Source: Planctomycetota bacterium (GTDB lineage Bacteria > Planctomycetota > UBA8108). Taken from it: DNA of 9,347 bases. The notes under the pieces are model-generated. The model was not told the DNA's origin. It saw only the letters and a list, made by a program, of their open reading frames with translations, and searched no databases. Position 1 is the stretch's first letter. Every line of letters begins with the position of its first letter. The DNA is taken from positions 10,475-19,821 of the forward strand of contig NZOA01000041.1 of the NCBI GenBank assembly GCA_002695115.1. The letters are read 5' to 3'. This document shows, piece by piece, positions 1-7,865 of the stretch. Both the position numbers and the translations under genes were made by a program.

Positions 1-1707
1 GCCACCGAGATCCTCATCGATCTCGAAGATGGCGGCTGCAAGCGGCTGACGGTTCGCGACAACGGCTGCGGGATGGACGCGTCGGATCTCCAGATGGCCT
101 TTGAGAGCCATTCCACCAGCAAGCTTGACGCGGCGGGCTTCCGCGAGGGGCTCTTTGGTGTCGGCACCCTCGGCTTTCGCGGCGAGGCTCTTCCGAGCAT
201 CGGCTCCGTTGCTGAGGTCGAGGCGATCTCTCGTACGTCCCAGGCAGAGCACGCCTACCGCTACCGCCTCGATGGCCAGCCTCCCGAGCCCGCGGCCGGT
301 GAACAGGGAACGGTCCTGGAGGTCAGGAATCTCTTCTCCAAGCTTCCGGCTCGCCGGAAGTTCCTTCGCCGGCCGGCTACAGAGCTGTCCCACATCATCC
401 AGCAGGTGACGCGGATAGCCCTTGCCTATCCGGGCATCTCCTTCCTGGTTACCAATATGGGCAAGCGCTCCCTCGACCTGGCCGCCTGCGACTCCCTGCG
501 CGAGCGCCTCGGGCAGATTCTCGGAAGCGACAAGCTCGGTGAGCTCATCGAGGTGATCCATCGCGGTGACGAGAGCTCGCCCCATCTCCACGGCTTCGTC
601 AGCTCTCCCTCGCTTCGAAGAGGAGACACCCGGATGCAGAACTTCTTTGTCAATGGCAGGTGGGTCCGCGACCGGCTCTTTACCGCCGCGCTTCGCGCCG
701 CCTACAAGGGCTACCTGATCCCCGGAAAGCACCCGCTGGCCTATCTCTTCTTCGAATTTCCGGCCGAGGCCGTCGACGTGAACGTTCATCCGACCAAGTC
801 CGAGGTCCGCTTTCGGAATCCCGGGATGATGTACCCGCTGATCTACAACGTGGTCAGCCGGGCGCTGGAGCCTGAAGATCGCGAAGTGGCCGCTGTCGAG
901 ACCGGCGGCGAAGAGGAAAAGGCGGGGGTCGAGCAGGCGGCGCTGGATTTCCTGGCCAATCCACCCCCGGCGGCGAGGAGGGAGGCGGCTTCCGGATCGG
1001 GTGGAGGCTCGCCCGGGGGCGGCGCCCGCTGGAGTGCGGCAAGAGACTCGCGGGAGCTCGCGCGGGAGCCTGCGGAGCGCCGGGAGGGAGACCTGGAGCC
1101 TGCCGGCAGGGCCTTCCAGATACTCGATTCCTACATCCTGGTGGAAGAGGAAGATGGGATCCTCCTGATCGATCAGCATGCACTGCACGAAAAGATACTC
1201 TTTGAGGGAATTTACCGGCAATTGCTCGAGGGAGAGGTCGTCCAGCAAAAACTGATGGTTCCCGAGATCCTGTCGCTCGAGGCCCACCAGGTGCCTTTGC
1301 TGGAAGACGGCTGCCGGCTGCTGAGCGCCTGCGGCTATGAGGCCGAGCCTTTCGGGGATGTGGAGGTGGCGATCAGGGCTGTCCCGGAGCTGTTCGAGGG
1401 CAAGGGGCGCAGGAGCAAGACAGCCGAGATTTGTGCCGAGGTGTTTCGCTGGCTCGAGTGCGAGGGCGACAGGTATCTGCGCGGCGATGAGACTCCGGAG
1501 GTTCTCGAGGAGAGGCTGCGGGCCCTCGCCAGCATGATGGCCTGCAAGCGGGCAGTCAAGGCGGGCGCCCGCCTGAGTCCCGGGGAGATTGACAGCCTCC
1601 TCGTTCACTCGGAGCTCGCCCGGGACCCGAGGAATTGTCCGCACGGCCGTCCGACGATGGTCCGGCTCAGCCGCCGCGAGCTCGACGGCAGCTTCGACAG
1701 AAAATAG
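1..1707 (+). CDS. mutL: DNA mismatch repair protein MutL, endonuclease type (5' partial)
   Basis: MutL couples mismatch recognition by MutS to strand incision and repair. The reading frame is open from base 1, so the N-terminus, including the catalytic ATPase glutamate, lies outside the window; 568 residues are visible. The GHKL ATPase half shows DNGCGM (about residues 21-26) and GFRGEAL (58-64). A Gly/Pro/Arg-rich low-complexity linker follows (about 310-365), then the C-terminal dimerisation/endonuclease domain. That domain has an intact DQHA-x2-E-x4-E motif (391-402, nt 1171-1206), an ACKRA motif (514-518) and CPHGRP (546-551, nt 1636-1653). The expected metal ligands Asp391, His393, Glu397, Cys546 and His548 are all present. 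By family knowledge this means a nicking MutL, as in bacteria without MutH; the absence of MutH here is inference. It is the first visible gene of a four-gene + strand run, and the next start codon is 14 nt beyond its stop. Confidence 0.97.
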   Translation, partial: ATEILIDLEDGGCKRLTVRDNGCGMDASDLQMAFESHSTSKLDAAGFREGLFGVGTLGFRGEALPSIGSVAEVEAISRTSQAEHAYRYRLDGQPPEPAAGEQGTVLEVRNLFSKLPARRKFLRRPATELSHIIQQVTRIALAYPGISFLVTNMGKRSLDLAACDSLRERLGQILGSDKLGELIEVIHRGDESSPHLHGFVSSPSLRRGDTRMQNFFVNGRWVRDRLFTAALRAAYKGYLIPGKHPLAYLFFEFPAEAVDVNVHPTKSEVRFRNPGMMYPLIYNVVSRALEPEDREVAAVETGGEEEKAGVEQAALDFLANPPPAARREAASGSGGGSPGGGARWSAARDSRELAREPAERREGDLEPAGRAFQILDSYILVEEEDGILLIDQHALHEKILFEGIYRQLLEGEVVQQKLMVPEILSLEAHQVPLLEDGCRLLSACGYEAEPFGDVEVAIRAVPELFEGKGRRSKTAEICAEVFRWLECEGDRYLRGDETPEVLEERLRALASMMACKRAVKAGARLSPGEIDSLLVHSELARDPRNCPHGRPTMVRLSRRELDGSFDRK

Positions 1708-1721
1708 GGCATTGGGCGGTC

Positions 1722-3002
1722 ATGATCCAGAACAACAACCCGCCGATTTTTGAGCGCTTCGAGCTCGACAGCGGGGTGTCCCTGTCGGTGAACTCCAACA
1801 GGAAGCTGAAGAACATCATCGTCAAGATGTTCGTGATGGCCGATCTCGATGAGGGCTATACCAGCCGCTCGCTGGTGCCGATGGTCCTGCGCCGGGGTAC
1901 GACCCGGCTGCCGGATATGCAGGCGCTTCGAAGACACAGGGAGAGCCTCTACGGCTGCGCCCTCAGCTCGTCGGTCACCAAGGTCGGGGAGTGGCAGGTG
2001 GTGGTTTTCTCGCTCGATATCGTCAACGAGGCTTTTCTTCCTGCTGAAGAGAGCCTGTTCGAGGAGGGCCTCGAGCTTCTCAGGGAGCTGATCTTCGACC
2101 CGCTCGTTCAGGATGGAGCCTTCAGCGGGGAGTACGTGGAGCGCGAGAAGGAACTCCTGGGCACCAATATTCGCTCCCTGGTGGATGACAAGAACGAATA
2201 CTCGATCCGGCGTTGCACCGAGGAGATGTGTTCGGCCGAGCCCTACAGGCGCCACGAGCTGGGAAGCCTCGATGAGCTCGATGGGATCGAGCCCGCCGGC
2301 CTGCTGGATTTCTACAGCGATTGGTCATCGAGAGCCCCTCTCTCGCTCTATGTCTGCGGGGATGTCGATCCTGCCCGGGTCCGGGACGGGGTCGACGGGG
2401 TGTTTTCCTTCGAGCGTCCGGAGCAGAAGCCCCTGTCCGCTCTGCCCGCTGTGGTGGAGGCCGGCGAGGTGAGAGAGGTTCGGGAGCAATTTGAGGTCAA
2501 CCAGGCCAGGCTGGTGCTGGGTTTTCGTCACGGCGTACGTCCCGGAGATGATGCCTATGAGGCCCTGGCTCTGCTGAACGCGGTTCTTGGTGGTTTCGCG
2601 CACTCCAAGCTGTTCCAGAACGTCCGCGAGAAGGCCAGCCTGGCCTATACGGCCCGGTCCTGGGTCGAGTCTACCAAGGGACTGCTCTACATGGCCTGCG
2701 GCATAGCTACGGAGAATTACGAGAAGGCTCTGGAGATCTCCCTGGACCAACTGGAAGCGATCGAGCGGGGTGAGATCAGCGAGGGAGAATTTGACGCCTC
2801 GCTGAAGACGATCATCAACCAGAACCGCATGCTGGAGGACAATTACCCGGCGCTGGTAGGCGGCGATTTTGTCTGGCGGCTCCATGGCGGGGAGCTGGAT
2901 CTAGATGGTCTGCGCGAGCGCCTTGCAAAGGTCGGCAGGGATGACATCTCCGCCGCCGCCGCTACACTGCGTCATGATACGACCTATTTTCTGCATTCCT
3001 GA
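1722..3002 (+). CDS. ymfF: M16 peptidase-like protein lacking the zinc motif (YmfF/YfmF type)
   Basis: This 426-residue protein is related to the M16 (insulinase/pitrilysin) family but has no HxxEH zinc motif in its N-terminal half, so it should not cut peptides alone. The C-terminal half keeps the family's substrate-binding Arg/Tyr pair in the segment VREKASLAY (Arg302, Tyr309). In known M16B heterodimers this pair is supplied by the non-catalytic subunit. No signal peptide is visible, so it is probably cytoplasmic. I chose ATG 1722, 14 nt after the mutL stop with a weak AGGG 12 nt upstream, over a TTG at 1635 that would overlap mutL. The next gene encodes the zinc-bearing partner, the same pairing as YmfF/YmfH of Bacillus subtilis. 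RefSeq names such proteins 'EF-P 5-aminopentanol modification-associated', but that function is not shown by this sequence. Confidence 0.85.
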   Translation: MIQNNNPPIFERFELDSGVSLSVNSNRKLKNIIVKMFVMADLDEGYTSRSLVPMVLRRGTTRLPDMQALRRHRESLYGCALSSSVTKVGEWQVVVFSLDIVNEAFLPAEESLFEEGLELLRELIFDPLVQDGAFSGEYVEREKELLGTNIRSLVDDKNEYSIRRCTEEMCSAEPYRRHELGSLDELDGIEPAGLLDFYSDWSSRAPLSLYVCGDVDPARVRDGVDGVFSFERPEQKPLSALPAVVEAGEVREVREQFEVNQARLVLGFRHGVRPGDDAYEALALLNAVLGGFAHSKLFQNVREKASLAYTARSWVESTKGLLYMACGIATENYEKALEISLDQLEAIERGEISEGEFDASLKTIINQNRMLEDNYPALVGGDFVWRLHGGELDLDGLRERLAKVGRDDISAAAATLRHDTTYFLHS

Positions 3003-3048
3003 GGATGGCGATGAGGCTGTCGCGCTGAATTGAACTGGACCCGATGAG

Positions 3049-4353
3049 ATGACCCGGCTTGACATAGAGAAGCTGAGCAATTCGACCCTCAAGGAGGAGG
3101 TCTACAGGGCGACGTTGCCCTCCGGGCTCGGGATTTCATTCTGCCCCAAGCCGGGCTTCCAGAAGCGCTACGCCTGTTATTCGACGCGCTTCGGATCGAT
3201 CGACAACGAGTTCAGCGGCGCGGGTGGTGAGCTTCTGCGCGTACCCGATGGCATCGCTCATTTTCTCGAGCACACCCTCTTCGAAACCCCCGAGGGGAAC
3301 GCCTCCGATCTCTTCGCTCTCAACGGCGCCTCGGCCAACGCCAGCACCTCCTTTACCCAGACGACCTATCTCTTCGCGGCCAGCGACAAGTTCTGGGACA
3401 GCCTCGGCCTGCTCATCGATTTTGTCGAGGAGCCCTGCTTCCAGGATGACAAGGTGGAGAAGGAGCGCGGCATCATCGAGCAGGAGATCAAGGGCTACGA
3501 TGACAATCCGGGCTGGGTCAGCTACCGGGGATTGCTGGGCAATCTCTTCAGTGAGCATCCTGTTCGTATCGATATCGCCGGTACGGTTGAGACGATCGCT
3601 GAGATAGACACCGCCACCCTGCAGAGCTGCTACGACCGCTTCTACCATCCATCCAATATGCATCTCTTCGTGGTCGGGGATCTCGACCGCGAGGAGCTCT
3701 TCGATTTCATAGCGGGCAGATCCCGCGTGGCCGAGGCGCTTGATGGGGCGTTCGAGAGAAAATACCCTGTCGAATCGGCCACGGTGTTCAAGGCCGAGGG
3801 CCAGGTGGAGATGGATGTGGCGGCCGCCAAGTTCATCCTCGGCTTCAAGGAGCCCGATGCGCCCCTGGCGGGCGAAGAGCTGGTGCGGCGTGAGCTTCTC
3901 AGCGACCTGGGTCTCGATCTGCTCTTTGGCAGCTCGAGCGACCTGTTCCGGGAGCTCTATGAGAAGCAGCTCATCCACGATGAGCTCTGGAGCGGCTATG
4001 ACGCGCTCGGCGGGGTCGCCTACGCCATGGTGGGCGGCGACACCTCCCGCCCGGAGGAATTCCCCGGCCGCCTTCTCGACGGAATCGAGCGCTGCCTCGG
4101 CGAGGCGCTCAGCAGGGATAACTTTGAGCGGAAGAAGAGGCAGTTTATCGGCGATTTTGTGAGGCGTTTCAGCAGCCTGGAGTTCATCGCCCACGGGTTC
4201 ACCACCTACCTGTTCCGCGATTTTGACCTCTTCTCGCTCATCGACCTGATCAATGGTCTCGACAGGGAGATGCTCGAGGAGCATCTCGTCTCCCTGCTCG
4301 ACCCGGCCAGGCATTCGGTTTTCAAGGTGCTTCCGCGGCCGCAGGGCCAGTGA
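3049..4353 (+). CDS. ymfH: M16 family zinc metallopeptidase (YmfH/YfmH type)
   Basis: This 434-residue M16 peptidase carries the inverted zinc motif HFLEH at residues 71-75: His71 and His75 are zinc ligands and Glu74 is the catalytic base. The distal Glu ligand is expected in EKERGIIEQEI, most likely Glu146 (Glu144 is the alternative). The segments NGASANAxTSF, YDDNPGW, HPVRIDIAGTVE and FYHPSNMHLFVVGD are typical of the YmfH branch. The C-terminal half shows LFGSSSDLFRELYEKQLI but lacks the clear RExxxLAY arrangement of the preceding protein, so the two probably form one composite active site as a heterodimer. No signal peptide is seen. The start is ATG 3049, 46 nt after the previous stop, with only a weak purine-rich GATGAG before it; translational coupling is possible but not shown. 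The substrate is unknown. Confidence 0.9.
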   Translation: MTRLDIEKLSNSTLKEEVYRATLPSGLGISFCPKPGFQKRYACYSTRFGSIDNEFSGAGGELLRVPDGIAHFLEHTLFETPEGNASDLFALNGASANASTSFTQTTYLFAASDKFWDSLGLLIDFVEEPCFQDDKVEKERGIIEQEIKGYDDNPGWVSYRGLLGNLFSEHPVRIDIAGTVETIAEIDTATLQSCYDRFYHPSNMHLFVVGDLDREELFDFIAGRSRVAEALDGAFERKYPVESATVFKAEGQVEMDVAAAKFILGFKEPDAPLAGEELVRRELLSDLGLDLLFGSSSDLFRELYEKQLIHDELWSGYDALGGVAYAMVGGDTSRPEEFPGRLLDGIERCLGEALSRDNFERKKRQFIGDFVRRFSSLEFIAHGFTTYLFRDFDLFSLIDLINGLDREMLEEHLVSLLDPARHSVFKVLPRPQGQ

Positions 4354-4384
4354 GTTTTTTCCAGAGGTGAGGGTTTGAATAACG

Positions 4385-4675
4385 ATGGTTGAACCCGGCG
4401 ACAGGAATCCCCCAGGCGGCGTCCCGGAGCTGGTCTGTCCGAAGACGCATCTTCCCCTCGAGCCCGTCTCCGGGGAGCTGCTCGAGCGGCTACGCGGGCT
4501 GCAGGAGCGTGGAGAGCTCACGACCATCGAGGGCCGGGCTCTCGATTCGCCGCTCTCGGGAGCCTGGGTTCGAATCGATGGGGCGCTTCTCTACCCGGTG
4601 ATCGATGGTATCGCGAGGATGGTCATCGAGGACGCGATAGCCCTAGAGGGCGAGGGCCCGGCAGCCGGGGAGTGA
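4385..4675 (+). CDS. Trm112-family small protein (degenerate zinc ribbon)
   Basis: This 96-residue protein resembles the Trm112/YcaR (UPF0434) family. Its start matches the usual CPxxxxxL pattern (CPKTHLPLE, residues 18-26). Its C-terminal half shows the family signature of an aromatic-Pro-Val/Ile-x-x-Gly-Ile turn (LLYPVIDGIARMVIEDA). Eukaryotic and archaeal Trm112 is a methyltransferase activator for tRNA, rRNA and release factors; the bacterial role is mostly unassigned. Cys18 is the only cysteine, so the second zinc-binding pair is gone and the fold probably holds without metal. An in-frame TGA at 4376 rules out upstream starts, making ATG 4385 the first possible one. The AGAGGTGA upstream is purine-rich but about 14 nt from the start, farther than usual. 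It is the last gene of the + strand run, and its stop lies 10 nt from the clpC stop. Confidence 0.8.
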   Translation: MVEPGDRNPPGGVPELVCPKTHLPLEPVSGELLERLRGLQERGELTTIEGRALDSPLSGAWVRIDGALLYPVIDGIARMVIEDAIALEGEGPAAGE

Positions 4676-4685
4676 GTTCGTGGCG

Positions 4686-7163
4686 TCAAGCCTCGCTCTT
4701 GCCGGTGGTCCCGACGGTATCCAGGATCTTCATGGACAGGATGCCGTTTTCGAGCTGGAGCTGGGCAAGCTCGCCCGGCTTGATCTGGTCGAGGATGATC
4801 ATCTCGGATATGGGGTCCTCGATTTTTTCTTCCAGGACCCGGCGAATTCCCCGCGCCCCTGTCCTGGAGTCGAAGCCGATCTCGATCAGGTGCTCTTTCG
4901 CCCCGGCGGTCACCTCCAGCTTGAGCTTCCTGCTCTCCAGCCGCTCTTTGACCTTGGCCACCTCGAGGGTGAAGATGTCCTTCACCTCGTCGTGGGTGAG
5001 GAAGCCGAAAGGAACGATCGCATCTACCCGGTTCAGGAACTCCGGCCTGAAGTGATTGTCCAGTGCGTCCTTGATGTGGTCCTGGATGGCGTCCTCTTCA
5101 ACGGCGTTCTGTGAGGGGGCGTGGAAGCCCAGGGAGCCCTGGTCCAGGGAGGCCCTGGCGCCGAGGTTGGAGGTCATGATGAGTATCGTGTTTTTGAAAT
5201 CGATGGTCCTGCCGAGGCCGTCGGTCAGGCGTCCCTCCTCGAGGATCTGCAGCAGCATATTGGCCAGGTCCGGGTGGGCCTTCTCGATCTCGTCGAGGAG
5301 CACCACGGAATACGGCTTCCTGCGTATCTTCTCGGTCAACTGGCCGCCTTCCTCGTAGCCGACGTAGCCGGGCGGTGAGCCGATCAGCCGGCTGATGCTG
5401 TGCTGCTCCATGTACTCCGACATATCGAAGACCATCACCGCCTCAGGATCGCCGAAGAGGAAGTCGGCAAGGGCCTTGGCAAGGAGGGTCTTGCCGACCC
5501 CGGACGGTCCGACGAATATGAACGAGCCCATGGGCCGGTTCGGATCCTTCAGGCCGGCGCGTGAGCGGCGGATAGCCCGGCTGGTCCTGGTGACTGCAAG
5601 ATCTTGTCCGATAACGGTCTGGTGAAGTATCTCCTCGAGGTTCGCGAGCCTCCGGCTCTCCTCCTGCGCAAGGGTGGAGAGGTTGATTCCGGTCATCTGG
5701 GCGATGGTTTCACGCACCGTGTTCGCAGTGACCTCGCCATCGATCTCCCGCGAGCTCCTCTTCCAGTGGAAGATCTCCTCGTCCTTGTTGATCTTGAGCT
5801 TCTCCACCTTGTCTCTGATGGAGGCGGCCAGCTCGAAGTCCTGGTTGTGGACGGCATCGTCCTTGTCGTTTTCCAGGCGGCCGATGTCATGCTCGAGCTC
5901 GGTCAGGTCCGGCGGCCTGGTGGTCCGCTCCAGTCTCTCGCGGGAGCAGGCCTCGTCGATCACGTCGATCGCCTTGTCGGGCAGGTAGCGTCCCGAGATG
6001 TAGCGCTGTGAGAGCTCGACCGCGGCCTCGATCGCTTCGTCGCTGATACGAATCCTGTGATGGCCTTCAAACCCGTCGCGCAGCCCGTGGAGGATCGCCA
6101 CGGTCTCAAGCTGGGAGGGGGGCTCGACGAGCACCGTCTGGAACCTGCGCTCCATGGCGCCGTCCTTTTCGATGTGCTTGCGGAACTCATCGAGGGTCGT
6201 GGCTCCGATGCACTGTATGTCGCCGCGCGACAGCGGCGGCTTGAGAATGTTGGCGGCATCGAGAGAGCTCTCCGACGCTCCGGCTCCCATCATGGTGTGG
6301 ATCTCGTCGACGAAGATGATGATGTTCTTTGCCTCGACAACCTCCTTGATGATGCTCTTGAGGCGCTTCTCGAACTCTCCCCTGTATTTCGTTCCCGCCA
6401 GCACCGCCGCGAGGTCGAGGTTGACCACGCGCTTGTCGGAGAGCATCTCGGGGATGTCGTGATCCGCTATGCGCTGGGCGAGCCCCTCGATGATCGCGGT
6501 TTTTCCAACGCCGGGTTCACCGATGACCACGGGGTTGTTCTTGGTCTTGCGGCTGAGAATCTGGATGATTCTCTGGATCTCATTGTCTCGGCCGATGACG
6601 GGGTCGAGCTTGTTGAGCGCGGCCTGGGCCGTCAGGTCGATGCTGAAGGAGTCGAGGACGGTGAGCTTCGGGTTGCCTGATTTCGGGAAGCTGTAGTTGT
6701 CCTGTTTCGGCTGTTCCTCGTCGGGGTTGGGTCCAAGCATCGCCATGATAGCGCTCTCGATGTTTTCTCCATCCAATTTGAGATCCCGGAGGATACGGGC
6801 GCCGGCGCCTTCCTCTTCTCTGATCACTCCGATGAGGATGTGCTCGGTGGAAACGAACGAATGTCCGCTGCATGCGGCCTGTTCGCTGGCGATCTGGATG
6901 CAGCGCTTGGCGTGGGGGGTGAAGGGAATCGCATCTTCATGAGACCTCACCTTGACTCCGGCGAGGCTCTCTTCGATCAACTCCTGCATACGGCCCAGGT
7001 CGACCTCTTCTTTCAGCAGGGCCTGGGTCGCTATACTTCCCCGTTGCGACACGATCGCATGGAGGAAGTGCTGGGTGTCGACGTAGTCGTGTGAACGGTT
7101 ACGGGCGGCCTCTCCGGCAGCCAGGAGCACCTTTTCAGCTTTCTCAGTAAATTTTACGGCCAT
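4686..7163 (-). CDS. clpC: ATP-dependent Clp protease ATP-binding subunit ClpC
   Basis: ClpC is a hexameric AAA+ unfoldase that feeds proteins to ClpP for protein quality control and regulated degradation in the cytoplasm. The 825-residue product (usual range about 810-850) has, in order: a double Clp N-domain (about 1-145); AAA1 with Walker A GEPGVGKT (215-222) and Walker [10 protein letters not shown]; a coiled UVR segment between the AAA modules (about 418-456), which marks ClpC rather than ClpA or ClpB; and AAA2 with Walker A GPSGVGKT (552-559) and Walker [12 protein letters not shown]. An LGF tripeptide (678-680) fits the ClpP-docking loop, so partnership with ClpP is expected. The frame is open 41 codons further upstream, but [11 protein letters not shown] is the conserved ClpC start. 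An AAGG 11 nt before ATG 7163 is a weak ribosome site. No CIRCE element or CtsR heptad repeat was found upstream. Confidence 0.96.
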   Translation of the reverse strand: MAVKFTEKAEKVLLAAGEAARNRSHDYVDTQHFLHAIVSQRGSIATQALLKEEVDLGRMQELIEESLAGVKVRSHEDAIPFTPHAKRCIQIASEQAACSGHSFVSTEHILIGVIREEEGAGARILRDLKLDGENIESAIMAMLGPNPDEEQPKQDNYSFPKSGNPKLTVLDSFSIDLTAQAALNKLDPVIGRDNEIQRIIQILSRKTKNNPVVIGEPGVGKTAIIEGLAQRIADHDIPEMLSDKRVVNLDLAAVLAGTKYRGEFEKRLKSIIKEVVEAKNIIIFVDEIHTMMGAGASESSLDAANILKPPLSRGDIQCIGATTLDEFRKHIEKDGAMERRFQTVLVEPPSQLETVAILHGLRDGFEGHHRIRISDEAIEAAVELSQRYISGRYLPDKAIDVIDEACSRERLERTTRPPDLTELEHDIGRLENDKDDAVHNQDFELAASIRDKVEKLKINKDEEIFHWKRSSREIDGEVTANTVRETIAQMTGINLSTLAQEESRRLANLEEILHQTVIGQDLAVTRTSRAIRRSRAGLKDPNRPMGSFIFVGPSGVGKTLLAKALADFLFGDPEAVMVFDMSEYMEQHSISRLIGSPPGYVGYEEGGQLTEKIRRKPYSVVLLDEIEKAHPDLANMLLQILEEGRLTDGLGRTIDFKNTILIMTSNLGARASLDQGSLGFHAPSQNAVEEDAIQDHIKDALDNHFRPEFLNRVDAIVPFGFLTHDEVKDIFTLEVAKVKERLESRKLKLEVTAGAKEHLIEIGFDSRTGARGIRRVLEEKIEDPISEMIILDQIKPGELAQLQLENGILSMKILDTVGTTGKSEA

Positions 7164-7199
7164 GAAGCGCTGTACCTTGATCAGCCTCGGTTGTCTCCC

Positions 7200-7224
7200 C
7201 TCCAATGGTGTGGAGCCGTTGGAG
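7200..7224 (-). promoter_or_regulatory. Inverted repeat in the clpC leader, possible operator or hairpin
   Basis: The + strand reads CTCCAATGG, a 7-nt spacer TGTGGAG, then CCGTTGGAG: nine-base arms with one mismatch. It lies 36-61 nt upstream of the clpC start codon, between the candidate promoter and the gene. The arm length resembles a CIRCE element (9-N9-9), but the sequence and spacer differ, so HrcA binding is not implied. It could be a repressor site or, in the clpC mRNA, a hairpin with one C/A mismatch. Function is inferred from position only. Confidence 0.35.
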
Positions 7225-7258
7225 AAGGCGGAGGATCGATTTCCTTTCGAGCCTAAGA

Positions 7259-7286
7259 AATCTATCCTACGCAGTGGAGTTTGCAA
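7259..7286 (-). promoter_or_regulatory. Candidate sigma70-type promoter of clpC
   Basis: Read on the - strand, TTGCAA (7286-7281) is followed after 16 nt by TAGATT (7264-7259), a moderate -35/-10 pair. Transcription would start near 7252, giving a clpC leader of about 90 nt that includes the inverted repeat at 7200-7224. The boxes are imperfect and other weak AT-rich candidates lie further upstream, so this is tentative. Confidence 0.35.
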
Positions 7287-7647
7287 GTCAGGCCGGCTCC
7301 GGAGAGCTCAACTTGCCCGGCGTCCGCGGTTTTAGCCGCATCTCAGGCAATTCAAATTATTTACGGCTATTCCCCAATAATCCTGAAGGCAGGGTTTATA
7401 GGTACGTGGAGTCTTGCGGGGAGGAAAAAGAAGCCTTTGCGGGGGAGATGTTTTCCGGGGAGCCGCCGGCGGTTGTTGCAGGGTGGAATTTTAGCGGATT
7501 AGGGGGGGGCGGAGCGAATCGGGAGGCTGCCGGAGGTAAAGCAGCTGATTATTGAGGCGAAACCGGGTGAAAAAAGCCGGTGGAAGCTCCCGGACACCAC
7601 CTGTTTTGTCATCCAGGCGAGCAATCCATGACGCGGAATAGCCCTAA
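7287..7647. other. Gene-free intergenic stretch upstream of clpC
   Basis: I see no credible gene here. Open frames on the + strand (for example 7205-7555) have no good ribosome site and no recognisable protein features. It contains a short palindrome CCGCCGGCGG near 7463, a small GCGG/CCGC stem near 7326-7339, and a weak GGTGG/CCACC stem followed by six T on the - strand (about 7575-7602). None is convincing as a functional element. It may hold more distal clpC control sequence. Confidence 0.5.
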
Positions 7648-7674
7648 CCCCTTAGAGTAAAAAACTTTAAGGGG
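7648..7674. repeat. 11-bp inverted repeat with AAAAA loop
   Basis: CCCCTTAGAGT (7648-7658) and ACTTTAAGGGG (7664-7674) flank a 5-nt AAAAA spacer. The arms match at ten of eleven positions in DNA, and as + strand RNA the remaining pair is a G-U wobble, giving an unbroken 11-bp stem. There is no T-run after it on either strand, so it does not look like a terminator. It ends 45 nt before the -35 box of the small-RNA promoter. It could be an operator or a transcript hairpin; which one is unknown. Confidence 0.55.
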
Positions 7675-7719
7675 CAGGATGAGGCTGTGAAAAAATTGTG
7701 GAATTCACCAGCGGCAGTC

Positions 7720-7748
7720 TTGACTAGAAATTGGACAACGGCTATATT
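7720..7748 (+). promoter_or_regulatory. Strong sigma70-type promoter of the predicted small RNA
   Basis: TTGACT (7720-7725) and TATATT (7743-7748) are separated by exactly 17 nt, each one base from the housekeeping consensus. Initiation is expected around 7754-7756. No protein gene starts on the + strand downstream before an intrinsic terminator at 7826-7865, so the product should be a short RNA. Confidence 0.75.
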
Positions 7749-7754
7749 CATTGC

Positions 7755-7865
7755 TGTCCAAGGCATGACGGTTTCGCCTTGGCACCCAAAATCTGAATAT
7801 TAGATTTTCTCTTCACTTCTTTTCTAAGGGCGTCTTAACTCCTCTGAGACGTCCTTCTTTTTTTT
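7755..7865 (+). ncRNA. Predicted free-standing small RNA of about 110 nt
   Basis: A near-consensus promoter and a strong intrinsic terminator bracket about 110 nt that fold locally into three hairpins. Hairpin 1 pairs CCAAGGC (7758-7764) with GCCTTGG (7776-7782) around an 11-nt loop. Hairpin 2 pairs AAAATCT (7788-7794) with AGATTTT (7802-7808), extendable by one G-U pair. A pyrimidine-rich single-stranded linker (about 7809-7825, CTCTTCACTTCTTTTC) leads to hairpin 3, the terminator. The linker and 3' U-run are typical of trans-acting, possibly Hfq-dependent, small RNAs. The terminator loop contains CUCCUC. I do not recognise the RNA family; its length and fold do not suggest 6S, SRP or tmRNA. 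A 12-codon ATG frame (7765-7803) inside it lacks usable ribosome-site spacing. The 5' end is estimated from the promoter. Confidence 0.65.
7826..7865 (+). terminator. Intrinsic terminator of the small RNA
   Basis: AAGGGCGTCT (7826-7835) pairs with AGACGTCCTT (7847-7856) as a 10-bp stem containing one G-U pair, with an 11-nt loop (7836-7846). The T-tract TTCTTTTTTTT ends in eight consecutive T (7858-7865). The arrangement is directional for the + strand; the - strand sequence after the stem is not T-rich. Confidence 0.85.

Noticed and set aside
1635..1721. TTG start extending the YmfF-like protein by 29 residues
   Set aside because: It overlaps the conserved MutL C-terminus, and the extra residues look like an out-of-frame mutL translation; ATG 1722 begins the M16-like sequence.
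4657..4669. CCCGG-CAG-CCGGG hairpin near the convergent stops as a terminator
   Set aside because: The stem is only 5 bp, lies within the Trm112-like coding region and has no T-run on either strand. How the two convergent transcripts end is not visible.
7205..7555. 116-codon + strand frame upstream of clpC
   Set aside because: It overlaps the clpC leader, has no convincing ribosome site, and its product has low-complexity Gly runs without family features.
7575..7602. GGTGG/CCACC stem followed by six T on the - strand as a terminator
   Set aside because: The stem is short with a long loop, and the T-run starts three bases after it; too weak to call.
7765..7803. 12-codon frame MTVSPWHPKSEY inside the small RNA, a possible leader peptide
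   Set aside because: Its ATG lies in the loop of hairpin 1, the nearest AAGG is only 1 nt away, the peptide has no run of one amino acid, and no gene downstream on this strand could be attenuated.
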